Shown: positions 1-8,584 of the stretch, one piece after another
How positions within the stretch are numbered: position 1 is the first letter of the stretch
Layout: each line of letters starts with the position of its first letter
DNA from: JACCZX01 sp963729165
GTDB taxonomy: Bacteria > Pseudomonadota > Gammaproteobacteria > Burkholderiales > Burkholderiaceae_F
Assembly: GCA_963729165.1 (NCBI GenBank)
Contig: CAVSMM010000013.1
Coordinates: forward strand, 310,001 to 374,000
Direction of reading: 5' to 3'
Length of the DNA: 64,000 nt
Notes under the pieces: model-generated
Seen by the model: the letters and a program-made list of their open reading frames with translations, nothing else
Database searches by the model: none
What the model was told of the DNA's origin: nothing
Position numbers and translations under genes: made by a program

Positions 1-167
1 GGACGATCGATGACACGCTGGTGGCTGATACGGCGCAGCGCATCGCAGACATTCGCACCAGTCAAGATGGACGCGAAGGCGTTCGCTCGTTCCTTGATAA
101 GCGCAAGCCGCGGTGGGTCCTCGAATACGAGGCGATGGCGGAAAACGACGAATCGGCTCCGGAGTGA
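1..167 (+). CDS. liuC: Enoyl-CoA hydratase/isomerase, C-terminal end (likely methylglutaconyl-CoA hydratase)
   Basis: Only the last 54 codons are visible, in the frame that begins at base 3 and stops at TGA 165-167; the gene starts before the window. The stretch REGVRSFLDKRKPRW matches the usual C-terminal helix of crotonase-fold hydratases (EG, then FLxKRxPxW). The catalytic part lies outside, so the substrate cannot be read from sequence. The stop overlaps the next start as TGATG. The next genes include methylcrotonyl-CoA carboxylase alpha and HMG-CoA lyase. From that context I infer the methylglutaconyl-CoA hydratase step of leucine/isovalerate degradation. Confidence 0.7.
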   Translation, partial: TIDDTLVADTAQRIADIRTSQDGREGVRSFLDKRKPRWVLEYEAMAENDESAPE

Positions 168-799
168 TGCAGACATTCGACATTCCGCAACTGATTGCGC
201 TGGCTGCCGTGCTGGGTTTTGCGAGCGGCATCCGCCTCTATGCCGTGCTGCTGATTGCAGGATTGGTGGGCTATGCGGGTTGGGTCGAGTTGCCGGGAGG
301 TCTGGCAATTCTGCAGCATCCCTGGGTGCTCGCCGCGTCCGGCGCGATGTTCGTCATCGAATTCGTCGCCGACAAGATCCCGGGCGTCGACACCGTGTGG
401 GATTCGATTCAAACGTTCGTTCGCATTCCGGCCGGCGCTGCCCTGGCAGCCGGCGTGTTCGGTGGAATGGACAGCGCGGTATGGACGACCGTCGCCGCGA
501 TCGTCGGCGGCTCGCTTGCCGCGACCAGCCACTTCACGAAGGCGGGTACGCGCGCCGCCGCGAATACATCGCCCGAACCGTTTTCAAACATCGGTCTGTC
601 GGTCGCGGAAGATATCGGCACCGCGGGGTTGATGTGGCTCGTGCTCAGTTATCCGCTGATCGCGCTCGGCATCGTCATTGTTTTGCTGATGCTTGCGATC
701 TGGCTGCTGCCCAAGCTCGTACGCTTCATCGCACGTGTTGTGCGCAAACTGTTCGCCATCCCTCCTGACCGTCATGTTCGGCAAGATACTCATCGCTAA
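167..799 (+). CDS. DUF4126 family membrane protein
   Basis: A 210-residue hydrophobic protein of the DUF4126 family. The start ATG at 167 overlaps the upstream TGA (TGATG) and removes a non-hydrophobic upstream extension of the frame. There are about five membrane segments: near residues 8-24 (LIALAAVLGFASG), 27-45, 60-75, 90-125 (Gly/Ala-rich, AALAAGVFGG) and 155-185. A basic tail follows (KLVRFIARVVRK). The function of DUF4126 is not known. Its place between an enoyl-CoA hydratase and liuD suggests cotranscription with leucine degradation genes. The last 26 bases overlap a second copy of the liuD start sequence. Confidence 0.8.
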   Translation: MQTFDIPQLIALAAVLGFASGIRLYAVLLIAGLVGYAGWVELPGGLAILQHPWVLAASGAMFVIEFVADKIPGVDTVWDSIQTFVRIPAGAALAAGVFGGMDSAVWTTVAAIVGGSLAATSHFTKAGTRAAANTSPEPFSNIGLSVAEDIGTAGLMWLVLSYPLIALGIVIVLLMLAIWLLPKLVRFIARVVRKLFAIPPDRHVRQDTHR

Positions 800-878
800 C
801 CGCGGAGACCGAGCAGCCTCGGCTGCGAGCTACATACCGCGGGCATGCGCAGCATGCAGGCGATTTCTCCGCGCGTGA
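774..878 (+). other. Leader ORF repeating the liuD N-terminus
   Basis: The 35 bases at 774-808 match the true liuD start (881-915) at 30 of 35 positions and encode MFGKILIANRGD versus MFNKILIANRGE. After that the frame diverges and stops at TGA 876-878, two bases before the liuD ATG, giving a 34-codon ORF. A perfect GCAGCC-TC-GGCTGC inverted repeat follows the duplicated part. It overlaps the end of the DUF4126 gene in another frame. It may be a partial duplication scar or a leader whose termination couples translation to liuD; neither is proven. Confidence 0.55.
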
Positions 879-880
879 CC

Positions 881-2936
881 ATGTTCAACAAGATCCTGAT
901 CGCCAACCGCGGAGAAATTGCCTGCCGCGTGATGACAACCGCGCGGCGAATGGGAATTCGCACGGTGGCGGTGTACTCGGATGCCGATGCCAACAGCCGC
1001 CACGTAGCGATGGCCGACGAAGCGGTTCGCATCGGGCCGGCGCCCGCGAGCGAGAGCTATCTGCGCAGCGACCGGATCATGGCGGCGGTCGGTGCGACGG
1101 GTGCCGATGCTGTCCACCCGGGCTATGGCTTTCTTTCGGAGAACGAATCGTTTGCGCAAACGCTCGCCGACGCAAAGGTCACCTTCATCGGGCCACCGCC
1201 TTCCGCAATTCATGCGATGGGCAGTAAGAGCGAAGCGAAAAAGCTGATGGAGCGCGCCAAGGTGCCGCTGGTTCCGGGCTATCACGGCGACCGGCAGCAG
1301 CCCGACCTGTTGCAGACCGAAGCTGACCGCATTGGATACCCGGTACTCATCAAGGCGAGCGCAGGCGGCGGCGGCAAAGGCATGCGCGTCGTCAGCCGGT
1401 CCGAAGAGTTCATTTCGTCTCTCGCTTCGTGCCAGCGCGAAGCAAAAGCCTCATTCGGCGACGATCACGTTTTGATCGAAAGGTACGTGCAGCGACCGCG
1501 GCACATCGAGATTCAAATCTTCGCCGATGGTCATGGCGACGCTGTCAGTTTGTTCGAGCGTGATTGCTCGGTGCAGCGCCGGCATCAGAAGATCATCGAA
1601 GAAGCGCCTGCACCCGGTTTGACCGCAGCACGCCGCCGCGCAATGGGCGAAGCAGCGGTGGCCGCTGCCAAGGCGGTTGGCTACGTTGGCGCCGGCACTG
1701 TCGAGTTCATCGCCGACCCGTCGGGCGAGTTTTTTTTCATGGAGATGAACACGCGGCTGCAGGTCGAACATCCGGTCACCGAGATGATCACCGGCTACGA
1801 CCTCGTCGAATGGCAACTTCGGGTCGCCGACGGCGAAGCCTTGACCCAGATCATTCCGGATCTGCACCAGCAACTTTCGATTCGCGGTCACTCATTCGAG
1901 GCGCGCATTTACGCCGAGAACCCTGATAAGGGGTTCTTACCGGCGACCGGGCGCATTTTGCACTTGGCGCAACCCGCGCGCCGTCGAATTTCGTCGCAAC
2001 CACGACGACAACGGATTTCACGATCCGGCGCCCGTGCGCATCGACGCCGGCGTGCGCGCCGGTGATCAGATCTCTCCGTACTACGACCCGATGATCGCCA
2101 AGCTGATCGTATGGGGGGAGGATCGACCGCATGCGCTTGCGCGCATGCACGCGGCGCTCACCGAGTTTCATATCGTCGGTGTCGCCAACAACGTCGACTT
2201 CCTGTCGCGGCTCGTTTCCAATGACGCCTTCGCGCGCGGCGATGTTCACACGGGCCTGATCGAACAGGAACGCGAACGACTGTTTCCGGATCTCGGCAGT
2301 GATGTAGCTTCGTCACACGTCACTCAGACCATGCTCGCGTTCGCGTGCGCTCGTGTCCTGGCCGATGAGACGCGCAGCGCAGCGCCCGATCCGTGGAGCT
2401 CAGCACATGGATGGCGCCTGAATACGACCTATCGGCGCACGATGACGCTGAACTCGGCAGGCACCGCGCATGAGGTCATCATTGAATACGCTCGCGACGG
2501 TTACGTGTTTCACCACGGCGGTCGCAGTATTCCGCTCGCATTCACGGCTCATGCCGGCTCCGGAATGTCGATCCGCTTCGGCGAGCACACGCTGACCGCC
2601 GATGTGGTCCGTGCGGATGACGAGCTGCATGTGTTCCACAACGGACGCCATCGGGTACTGGCGCTTGCCGATGTCATCGCACAGTCAGCAGCGGCTGAAG
2701 TCGAGACCGGAAAGCTGACCGCACCGATGCCGGGCAAGCTGATCGCAGTCCATACATCGGCAGGTGCCCGCGTTGAACGTGGAACGCCTCTACTGGTGAT
2801 GGAAGCGATGAAAATGGAGCACACGATCATTGCTCCATCGAACGGCGTCGTCAGCGAGGTCTTATATGGCGTCGGCGATCAGGTGGTCGAAGGTGCGGAA
2901 CTTGTACGGTTCTCACCGGCCGTCGAATCGGGCTGA
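881..2936 (+). CDS. liuD: Methylcrotonyl-CoA carboxylase biotin-containing (alpha) subunit, frameshifted
   Basis: Biotin-dependent carboxylase subunit of about 684 residues: biotin carboxylase domain, linker, then C-terminal biotinyl domain. It carboxylates biotin with ATP and bicarbonate; the beta subunit then makes 3-methylglutaconyl-CoA. Visible motifs are the N-terminal KILIANRGEIACR, the ATP-grasp glycine loop KASAGGGGKGMRVV (about residue 154), the active-site region EMNTRLQVEHPVTE (about 288) and the biotinylation site EAMKMEH near the C-terminus. One extra base around 1976-1983 breaks the frame; reading resumes at VEFRRNHDDNGFHDPAPV and continues to TGA 2936. The liuE and hydratase neighbours favour methylcrotonyl- over acetyl- or propionyl-CoA carboxylase. 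The last 58 bases overlap the convergent permease gene. Confidence 0.88.
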
Positions 2937-4885
2937 ACTTCGGCAGACCGCATCGCCGTGACCAGCGCGGACGGCGGTAGCTTTTCGATCGAATCCTTCA
3001 GCGTGACGACAATGTCGGAAGCGCCGGCAGCCATAAGACGCGCACGACCTTTTTCGATGCCGCCCTCGGCGTGCCACAGCGCGATCACAATTTTCAACTC
3101 CGGAAATTGTGGGCGCAGTCGCTTGCAGAAATGCGATGCATGCAACACCGCTGCGGGCGGCAGCGCAGAAATGTAGACCGCTTGCGGCGCAAGCTTGGCA
3201 ACCCGCTCCAAGACTTCGCTCTTGAGCACGTCGGTGGTCAGCAATTCGGCGGAGACACGGCGCGCCGTGAGCCGCCGTAGCAGCATGGTGCCAACGATCT
3301 CGTCGGCTTCGTCATGCGCAGGCACGATGCAGACGCTGATCGGACCCAGAGGCGCCTCCGGAGTCAGCACGGCCGACGGCATCTCGACGGAATTCTCCTT
3401 GTCCTTGACGACACGATCGGGGATGTCATCGACCATCGTTCGAACGCCGTCGAGAACGAAGCGCGTTCGATCGTCGGTCAGCGCACCGTTATGGCGATCG
3501 CGCTCAGCCAGGCCAAGGACGGGAATGAGCACCGATTCGTAGAGCGCCTCCAGGCCATGCTCTTCCACGTAGCCTTCTGCCAACTCAACGGCTTCCTCCT
3601 GATCGCGCGCGAGCAGCCGCTGGTAAAGACGCTCTTCGAGTGGCAGCACCGGCTGATCGCCGAGCAAGATGCTCAAGAAGGCGAACTGGGGAACGTACTG
3701 TCCCATCACGACCAGACACACCGTCAGGGGCACCGCGAGCAGCAAGCCGATCGCGCCCCACAGCCACGTCCAGAAGATGGCCGCCGCGATGATTGCAATC
3801 GCAGACATGCCGGTGCTCGATCCGTACACCCACGGCTCGATGAGGTTGTTGCTGATGAGTTCGAGCACCAGGAACACTGCGATCGTCCACAGCACCAGCG
3901 ACCAGCCGTCGGAGATTGCAAACGCAAGACCGATTGGCATCGCAGCCGCGATCCATGCGCCGATGTAGGGGATAAACCGCAGCGCCGTTGCCAGCAGCCC
4001 CCACAGTGCGGCGTTAGGAACGCCAAGCGCATACAAAGCGATCCCGACCGGGAGCCCATAAGTAACGTTGACGATCAGCTGGACACGCAAATAGCGGCTG
4101 ACGCGATCAGCGGCCTCTTCGAATACTTGCGTGGTCACGTTGAGCTGCCCGCGTCCGACAAGTCGAATCAGGCGGTCGCGCAAGTCCTCTCGCCGCAACA
4201 GAATGATGAATGTGAACAGGATCACTGCGCCGGCCACCGTCAGTGGCACAACGAGCAGCGTCAAGATCTGGCGCATGAACTCAAACGGCGTCGACGCCCG
4301 GTCCTCGATCGTCACCGAAACGGGGCGATCGGCGGGAGACTGCAGCCGCGGCGACGGTGCCTTGCGCGCCTCAGATTTCCCGTCTTTCGCTATCTCGGTG
4401 GTGATCTCTTCGAGCGTGCGGCGAGCTTTGCCAAGGCTGCCGTCGGGATCCGATCGCAGGATCGAGACTTTTTCCTGAATGTTCTTCTTGTACTCGGGCA
4501 GGCTCGCGGCCAGGCTCAAGAACTGAACAACCGAAACCCAGATCAGCGCTGCCATTACGCAGCACGACATGCCGACCATGATGGCGGTCGCAGCAGCGCG
4601 GGGCACTTTCCGACGCTCCAGATGCCTGACCGCAGGCGCCAACAGAAATGCCAACAGCACCGACAGCGCGAGCGGAATCAGCACTTCGCGGCCGAAATAC
4701 AGAATGCCGGTCACCACCACAAACGTCACCATTGCCGTCAGCTGCGAGCCGGGCGGCTTTTGAATATTCAATGCAAATGCAGGGCGCGGAACCGGCGACA
4801 CAGTGGCTTCCCGAGAGGTCGCAGGATCATAGTCCGACGCGCGTTTTCCGAAGCCTTTAGTGCGCCTTTGAACCAGCGCTAACAT
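2879..4885 (-). CDS. AI-2E family transporter with B12-binding-like C-terminal domain
   Basis: Membrane protein of 668 residues. The first 370 or so residues form the AI-2E/PerM-type permease (segments VTFVVVTGILYFGREVLIPL, LLVVPLTVAGAVILF, ALRFIPYIGAWIAAAMPIGL, WLWGAIGLLLAVPLTV; conserved NNLIEPWVYG). A soluble region of about 270 residues follows, ending in a Rossmann-like domain (ISVCIVPAHDEADEIVG, then PQAVYISALPP and ELKIVIALW). This resembles the fold of B12-binding domains, but the DxHxxG cobalamin motif is absent. I chose ATG 4885 because the longer frame would overlap liuE. Substrate unknown; the AI-2E name reflects the family only. Its 3' end overlaps liuD by 58 bases. Confidence 0.82.
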   Translation of the reverse strand: MLALVQRRTKGFGKRASDYDPATSREATVSPVPRPAFALNIQKPPGSQLTAMVTFVVVTGILYFGREVLIPLALSVLLAFLLAPAVRHLERRKVPRAAATAIMVGMSCCVMAALIWVSVVQFLSLAASLPEYKKNIQEKVSILRSDPDGSLGKARRTLEEITTEIAKDGKSEARKAPSPRLQSPADRPVSVTIEDRASTPFEFMRQILTLLVVPLTVAGAVILFTFIILLRREDLRDRLIRLVGRGQLNVTTQVFEEAADRVSRYLRVQLIVNVTYGLPVGIALYALGVPNAALWGLLATALRFIPYIGAWIAAAMPIGLAFAISDGWSLVLWTIAVFLVLELISNNLIEPWVYGSSTGMSAIAIIAAAIFWTWLWGAIGLLLAVPLTVCLVVMGQYVPQFAFLSILLGDQPVLPLEERLYQRLLARDQEEAVELAEGYVEEHGLEALYESVLIPVLGLAERDRHNGALTDDRTRFVLDGVRTMVDDIPDRVVKDKENSVEMPSAVLTPEAPLGPISVCIVPAHDEADEIVGTMLLRRLTARRVSAELLTTDVLKSEVLERVAKLAPQAVYISALPPAAVLHASHFCKRLRPQFPELKIVIALWHAEGGIEKGRARLMAAGASDIVVTLKDSIEKLPPSALVTAMRSAEVQPDSTAGENRTSSAPSTT

Positions 4886-4909
4886 CGAGGCACTGTTGAG
4901 GAGCCCACC

Positions 4910-5821
4910 ATGCCGACACTTCCCAAGCAAGCGCACATCGTCGACGTCGGCCCACGCGACGGCCTGCAGAACGAGAAGCAGATGATTCCGGCAGACGTAA
5001 AGGTCGAGCTGGTTGATCGCCTGACCGACGCTGGCTTTACCAACATCGAGGTCACGTCGTTCGTCTCGCCAAAATGGGTGCCGCAGATGAGTGATGCCGC
5101 CGATGTGATGGCGCGGATTCGCCGCAAACCGGGTGTCACGTATTCGGTGCTCGTGCCAAATGCAAAAGGCATGGAAGGTGCGCTGGCCGCCAAAGCCGAC
5201 GAAATCGTCGTGTTCGCCGCAGCAAGCGAAGCGTTCTCGCAGAGAAACATCAACTGCTCGATCGACGAATCGATCGAACGCTTCCGCCCGGTCACCGAGC
5301 AGGCGCAGCAGCGCGGAGTACGGATTCGCGGCGCCATTTCATGCGCGCTGGGTTGTCCATACCAAGGAGAAGTAGAAGCCTCCGCCGTGGCGCATGTCGC
5401 GCAGCGGATGAAAGACATCGGCGTCCAGCACGTCGGGGTCGCCGATACGATCGGCACCGGAACACCGGAGAACACCAAGCGTGTCATGGACGCCGTGCTC
5501 GCTGTTTACGATCTCGACGACATCAGCGGCCACTTTCACGACACCTACGGCATGGCGACCGCCAACGTCTATGCGTGTCTCGAACTCGGCATTTCGAGCT
5601 TCGACTCCAGTATCGCCGGACTTGGCGGATGCCCCTACGCGAAAGGAGCGACCGGAAACGTTGCCACCGAAGACGTGCTGTACCTGCTCAACGGCCTTGG
5701 CATCGAAACCGGCATCGACTTCTCGAAAGCGGTCGCAACCGGCCAATGGATCAGCGGCATTCTTAACCGCAAAGCACACTCGCGCGCGGGCAATGCCGTC
5801 ACCGCAAAACTCGCCGCTTGA
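4910..5821 (+). CDS. liuE: Hydroxymethylglutaryl-CoA lyase
   Basis: HMG-CoA lyase of 303 residues, the usual bacterial length. It splits HMG-CoA into acetoacetate and acetyl-CoA, the last step of leucine degradation. N-terminal HIVDVGPRDGLQNEKQ carries the metal-binding Arg-Asp pair; GHFHDTYGMA supplies the metal-binding histidines; GLGGCPYAKGATGNVATED is the family signature with the catalytic loop cysteine. Start ATG 4910 has a GAGGAG Shine-Dalgarno about 8 bases upstream. It is divergent from the AI-2E permease with only 24 bases between starts. A thioesterase follows after 18 bases. Confidence 0.95.
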   Translation: MPTLPKQAHIVDVGPRDGLQNEKQMIPADVKVELVDRLTDAGFTNIEVTSFVSPKWVPQMSDAADVMARIRRKPGVTYSVLVPNAKGMEGALAAKADEIVVFAAASEAFSQRNINCSIDESIERFRPVTEQAQQRGVRIRGAISCALGCPYQGEVEASAVAHVAQRMKDIGVQHVGVADTIGTGTPENTKRVMDAVLAVYDLDDISGHFHDTYGMATANVYACLELGISSFDSSIAGLGGCPYAKGATGNVATEDVLYLLNGLGIETGIDFSKAVATGQWISGILNRKAHSRAGNAVTAKLAA

Positions 5822-5839
5822 GCAGTCAGATCACGATCC

Positions 5840-6265
5840 ATGTCACCTGACCTGAAACCCGGTATTCAGTTCGATTTCGAATACAAGGTTCCCGCCAACA
5901 AAACGGTGCCGCGCCTGTATCCCGAATGGTCAGAGTTCGGCGAGATGCCCGAAGTGTTCGCCACCGGATACTTGATTGGATTGATGGAAGGCGTCTGCCA
6001 GCTGGCGATCAAGCCATTCCTCGATTGGCCGCGAGAGCAATCGGTCGGCACGCACGTCAACTTTTCGCACCTGGCGGCAACGCCACCCGGGCTTACGGTG
6101 CGAGTTCACTGTGAAGTACTCAGTGTCGACGGCCGCAAAGTCACTTTCAGTGCGCAGGCGCACGACGGCCACGATCTGATTTCCGAGGGCACGCACGAAC
6201 GCGTCGTCATCGACGCCGCGCGCTTCAATCAGAGGCTGCAATCGAAGCGAAGCGCGACGGCTTGA
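5840..6265 (+). CDS. Hot-dog fold thioesterase family protein
   Basis: A 141-residue single-domain protein resembling the FlK-like thioesterase family. Conserved features are PEVFATGYLIGLMEGVCQLA, where the Glu sits at the start of the central helix, and GTHVNFSHLAATPPG, the strand-loop with the likely catalytic His, followed by strands VRVHCEVLSVDGRKVTFSAQ. It probably hydrolyses an acyl-CoA thioester; the substrate is unknown. It follows liuE by 18 bases on the same strand, so may relieve CoA trapping in the leucine pathway (inference). Confidence 0.8.
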   Translation: MSPDLKPGIQFDFEYKVPANKTVPRLYPEWSEFGEMPEVFATGYLIGLMEGVCQLAIKPFLDWPREQSVGTHVNFSHLAATPPGLTVRVHCEVLSVDGRKVTFSAQAHDGHDLISEGTHERVVIDAARFNQRLQSKRSATA

Positions 6266-6298
6266 ACGCAGCAGCTCCATTACACACTCGACTCGCCG

Positions 6299-6458
6299 GT
6301 GCCGTCACCGTGCATTTCGGTTTGCAAAATGGATGCGGCCAGCTGGCTGGTGTGAAGGCTGCTGGCGCTCTATCGACGAAATCGCGCGATGGTCGCAAAT
6401 GAGCGAAGACGAAAAGCGCGCGGTGTGGGCGCTACTGCCAGTGCGACGCACCGCATGA
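6299..6458 (+). CDS. DUF1289 family small protein, frameshifted
   Basis: A gene of about 53 codons. From GTG 6299 it reads VPSPCISVCKMDAAS, then after one extra base near 6344 it continues GWCEGCWRSIDEIARW and MSEDEKRAVWALLPVRRTA to TGA 6456-6458. The CxxxCxM followed by WCxGC(W/R)R(S/T)xDEIxxW pattern is diagnostic of DUF1289, a small family with four conserved cysteines. Those cysteines suggest metal binding, but no function is established. The stop overlaps the next start as ATGA, which supports both gene ends. The exact start is uncertain. Confidence 0.75.
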
Positions 6459-7399
6459 CCGCTGCTCCGGCAGCTGCTGCTTTGTCGATGCAGGTTCTCG
6501 AGCGCGGCTGGGTGTCGTCGAACAATATTGTGTTGTTCGACGACGATAACTCGGCGACGCTGGTCGACACCGGCTACGTCACGCATGGCGAGCAAACGCT
6601 GCAGCTGGTGCGCCAGGCGCTTGGCGGCCGGAAGCTCGCCCGCATCATCAACACGCATCTTCACTCCGATCACTGTGGCGGTAACGCCCTGCTAGCCCGC
6701 GAGTTGGGTGCGTCAATCACGATTCCGCCCGGACACGCCGAAGCCGTCGAGCGCTGGAACGAAGAGATGCTCGGCTTCTCGGCATGCGGCCAAGCGTGCG
6801 ACCGTTTCAGTTTCGACGCTGTGCTTCGGCCAGGCGAGCGCTTGAGGACGGGGGGATGCGAGTGGCAGGCGTTTGCATCGCCTGGGCATGATCCGCACTC
6901 GATTGTTCTTTGGAATGCCGACGATCGCACGCTCATCTCCGCCGACGCACTGTGGGAGCACGGCTTCGGCGCGATCTTCCCCGAAGTCGAGGGCGAGTCG
7001 GGCTTTGCCGAGCAACGCGCGATCCTGGAGTTGATCGGCAAGATGAACCCGCGGCGTGTCATTCCAGGCCATGGCGCGCCGTTTACTGAAGTGGATCAGG
7101 CGCTCGAACGCGCGTTCGCGCGCCTGGACGCGCTCGAAGCGAGCCCCGAACGTAACGCGCGCAGCGTGATCAAGACACTGATTAAGTTCCACCTGCTGAT
7201 CGTGCGCAACGTCGCACTGGAAGAACTCATCCAACGCTGCGCCGGATGGCACTACGCGTGCATCATCAACGAGCGCTATTTTCGATTGCCGTTTCGCCAG
7301 TTCATTGCGCGCAACGTCGAGGAGCTCGCCGCAGGTGGCGCGCTTCTGCTGGACAACGGCATTAGTCGCCAATCGAGATTGATCCGGCGAACGCGCTAG
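6455..7399 (+). CDS. MBL-fold metallo-hydrolase
   Basis: Metallo-beta-lactamase-fold hydrolase, 314 residues from ATG 6455 (ATGA overlap with the DUF1289 stop). The zinc-binding motif NTHLHSDHCGG (HxHxDH) lies near residue 66, with further ligands in SPGHDPHS, DALWEHGFG (Asp) and PGHGAPF. A C-terminal helical region of about 100 residues follows (RSVIKTLIKFHLLIV). Enzymes of this type hydrolyse thioesters, lactones or phosphodiesters; no specific substrate is indicated. Convergent with the small minus-strand gene that follows. Confidence 0.85.
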   Translation: MTAAPAAAALSMQVLERGWVSSNNIVLFDDDNSATLVDTGYVTHGEQTLQLVRQALGGRKLARIINTHLHSDHCGGNALLARELGASITIPPGHAEAVERWNEEMLGFSACGQACDRFSFDAVLRPGERLRTGGCEWQAFASPGHDPHSIVLWNADDRTLISADALWEHGFGAIFPEVEGESGFAEQRAILELIGKMNPRRVIPGHGAPFTEVDQALERAFARLDALEASPERNARSVIKTLIKFHLLIVRNVALEELIQRCAGWHYACIINERYFRLPFRQFIARNVEELAAGGALLLDNGISRQSRLIRRTR

Positions 7400-7518
7400 C
7401 TCCACAGAGCCGTCGCCAGAAGCGCCAGAGAAACCAGCGCGACCACGCCTGCCAGTATGTTCAGATCGTCGCCCGAGTCAGAACCGTTCTTGACATCCTC
7501 CGGCATTGCCGCCTCCAT
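7396..7518 (-). CDS. Small single-pass membrane protein
   Basis: A 40-codon ORF starting at ATG 7518-7516 and ending at TAG 7398-7396. The first half is acidic and polar (MEAAMPEDVKNGSDSGDDLN); the second half is one hydrophobic helix (ILAGVVALVSLALLATALWS). A GAGG Shine-Dalgarno lies about 9 bases before the start. Its stop overlaps the stop of the MBL-fold gene on the other strand. No family recognised; supported by the ribosome-binding site and the clear tail-anchor pattern only. Confidence 0.45.
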   Translation of the reverse strand: MEAAMPEDVKNGSDSGDDLNILAGVVALVSLALLATALWS

Positions 7519-7594
7519 TAGCTGCGCCTCAAGTTAAACATCGGCGCGCCCGTTGCGGCGTTTGATCGTCCTGACGGACGATTGATGGACTAGC

Positions 7595-7987
7595 TTAAAA
7601 AACCAACGTTCGCGTCCGTTGATTCATCGTTTCCGAAACGACGGTCGCAGCGCCCGCGTGGCCGTCGCATTCGGCGATCAGCGCTTCACCGCGCGCGTGT
7701 TCGTGCATCGCCATGCCGCAGGCATACAGCTTCACGCCTGCTACTTTCACTTCGCGAATGAAATCGCCAACGGTCTTGGTGCGCTCGGCATCGGTGTGCG
7801 CAGCGTCCGCTACGCCGGGCAGTAACCAACGCACCGTGCTCGACGTGAAGTGCATGTCAACGTCGACTTCCAGCGCACGCGCCGCCAGTGCATAGACAAA
7901 CGGTGCGGCTGCCAGCACAGGGCCGTTCGGAGCATCCGGACCCGCCGACCACAGCACGATCACCAGCTTGTCGGCAACTCTGCTCAT
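7595..7987 (-). CDS. DsrE/DsrF-like family protein
   Basis: Protein of 130 residues with a DsrE-type fold: KLVIVLWSAGPDAPNGPVLA at the start, a middle helix with HTDAERTKTVGDFIREVKVAG, then VKLYACGMAMHEH containing the conserved cysteine (Cys90). DsrE-type proteins carry sulfur as a persulfide or act in sulfur relay; the role here is not shown. Start ATG 7987 overlaps the upstream stop (ATGA), so it is translationally coupled to the GcvH-like gene. It is the last gene of the selenocysteine formate dehydrogenase block. Confidence 0.8.
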   Translation of the reverse strand: MSRVADKLVIVLWSAGPDAPNGPVLAAAPFVYALAARALEVDVDMHFTSSTVRWLLPGVADAAHTDAERTKTVGDFIREVKVAGVKLYACGMAMHEHARGEALIAECDGHAGAATVVSETMNQRTRTLVF

Positions 7988-8481
7988 CAGTACCCGCGGT
8001 TGGGATCGATGTCGAAGTCTTCGGTATAGAAATCGTCGATTGGCGGCACCAGTTTTTCTGCCAATCGCGGCTTCAGCCATTCGCGGTACGCGACGACGTC
8101 CATCAACATCGCGCGCTCGGTATCAAGGGCGGTCGGCTCGACGCTGAACAGCCAGCCTGCGCCGTACGGGTCGGTGATGATCAGATGAATGTTGTCGACC
8201 GCGGACGAATTCGACTCGACGATGCGGCACGACAGCGGCGCGTGAATCGCCACCGCCGTCTTGCCGGTTTCCATCACGCCCATCGAGCGATCACGCTCGA
8301 TCGTGCTGCCAGCCGGACGCGGGGTGAACAACATGAACTGACCGTGCGCCGACACAAGGTGCGTCGCACCGATGCGCGCGCGGCCGTCGGCATCGAAGCG
8401 CACCCACATGTCCTGCTCGGGCGCGTAGAGCAGTCGGTGGCCAGTTGGTCGAGCGGAGACGTCATCTCTGCTGCCCCTCAT
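7987..8481 (-). CDS. GcvH-like lipoyl-domain protein
   Basis: About 164 residues in one open frame. The core matches glycine cleavage H protein: MWVRFDADGRARIGATH (strand and turn), then GVMETGKTAVAIHAPLSC with the lipoylation lysine (Lys74, in an E-T-G-K context), RIVESN, and DPYGAGWLF near the C-terminal end of the domain. A 40-residue C-terminal extension rich in Asp/Tyr is unusual for GcvH. No gcvT or gcvP is nearby. A second start at ATG 8465, with a well-placed GAGGGG, would need a one-base correction near 8430, so the N-terminus is uncertain. It lies between selC and a coupled dsrE-like gene. Confidence 0.75.
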   Translation of the reverse strand: MRGSRDDVSARPTGHRLLYAPEQDMWVRFDADGRARIGATHLVSAHGQFMLFTPRPAGSTIERDRSMGVMETGKTAVAIHAPLSCRIVESNSSAVDNIHLIITDPYGAGWLFSVEPTALDTERAMLMDVVAYREWLKPRLAEKLVPPIDDFYTEDFDIDPNRGY

Positions 8482-8584
8482 ACTGGCTAGGGGAGCACGA
8501 GGGGACCAGCCGAGTGCCCTCGTTCTTGATCCTCGCGAGCGCCGCAAAGCGCCGGCCCCGCCAGGAACAGCTTCGCATGTTCGT

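Noticed and set aside
3314..4882. Long plus-strand ORF (522 codons) opposite the AI-2E transporter
   Set aside because: Composition is Arg/His/Gln-rich without motifs, and the opposite frame encodes a clear membrane protein; it is an antisense shadow of GC-rich DNA.
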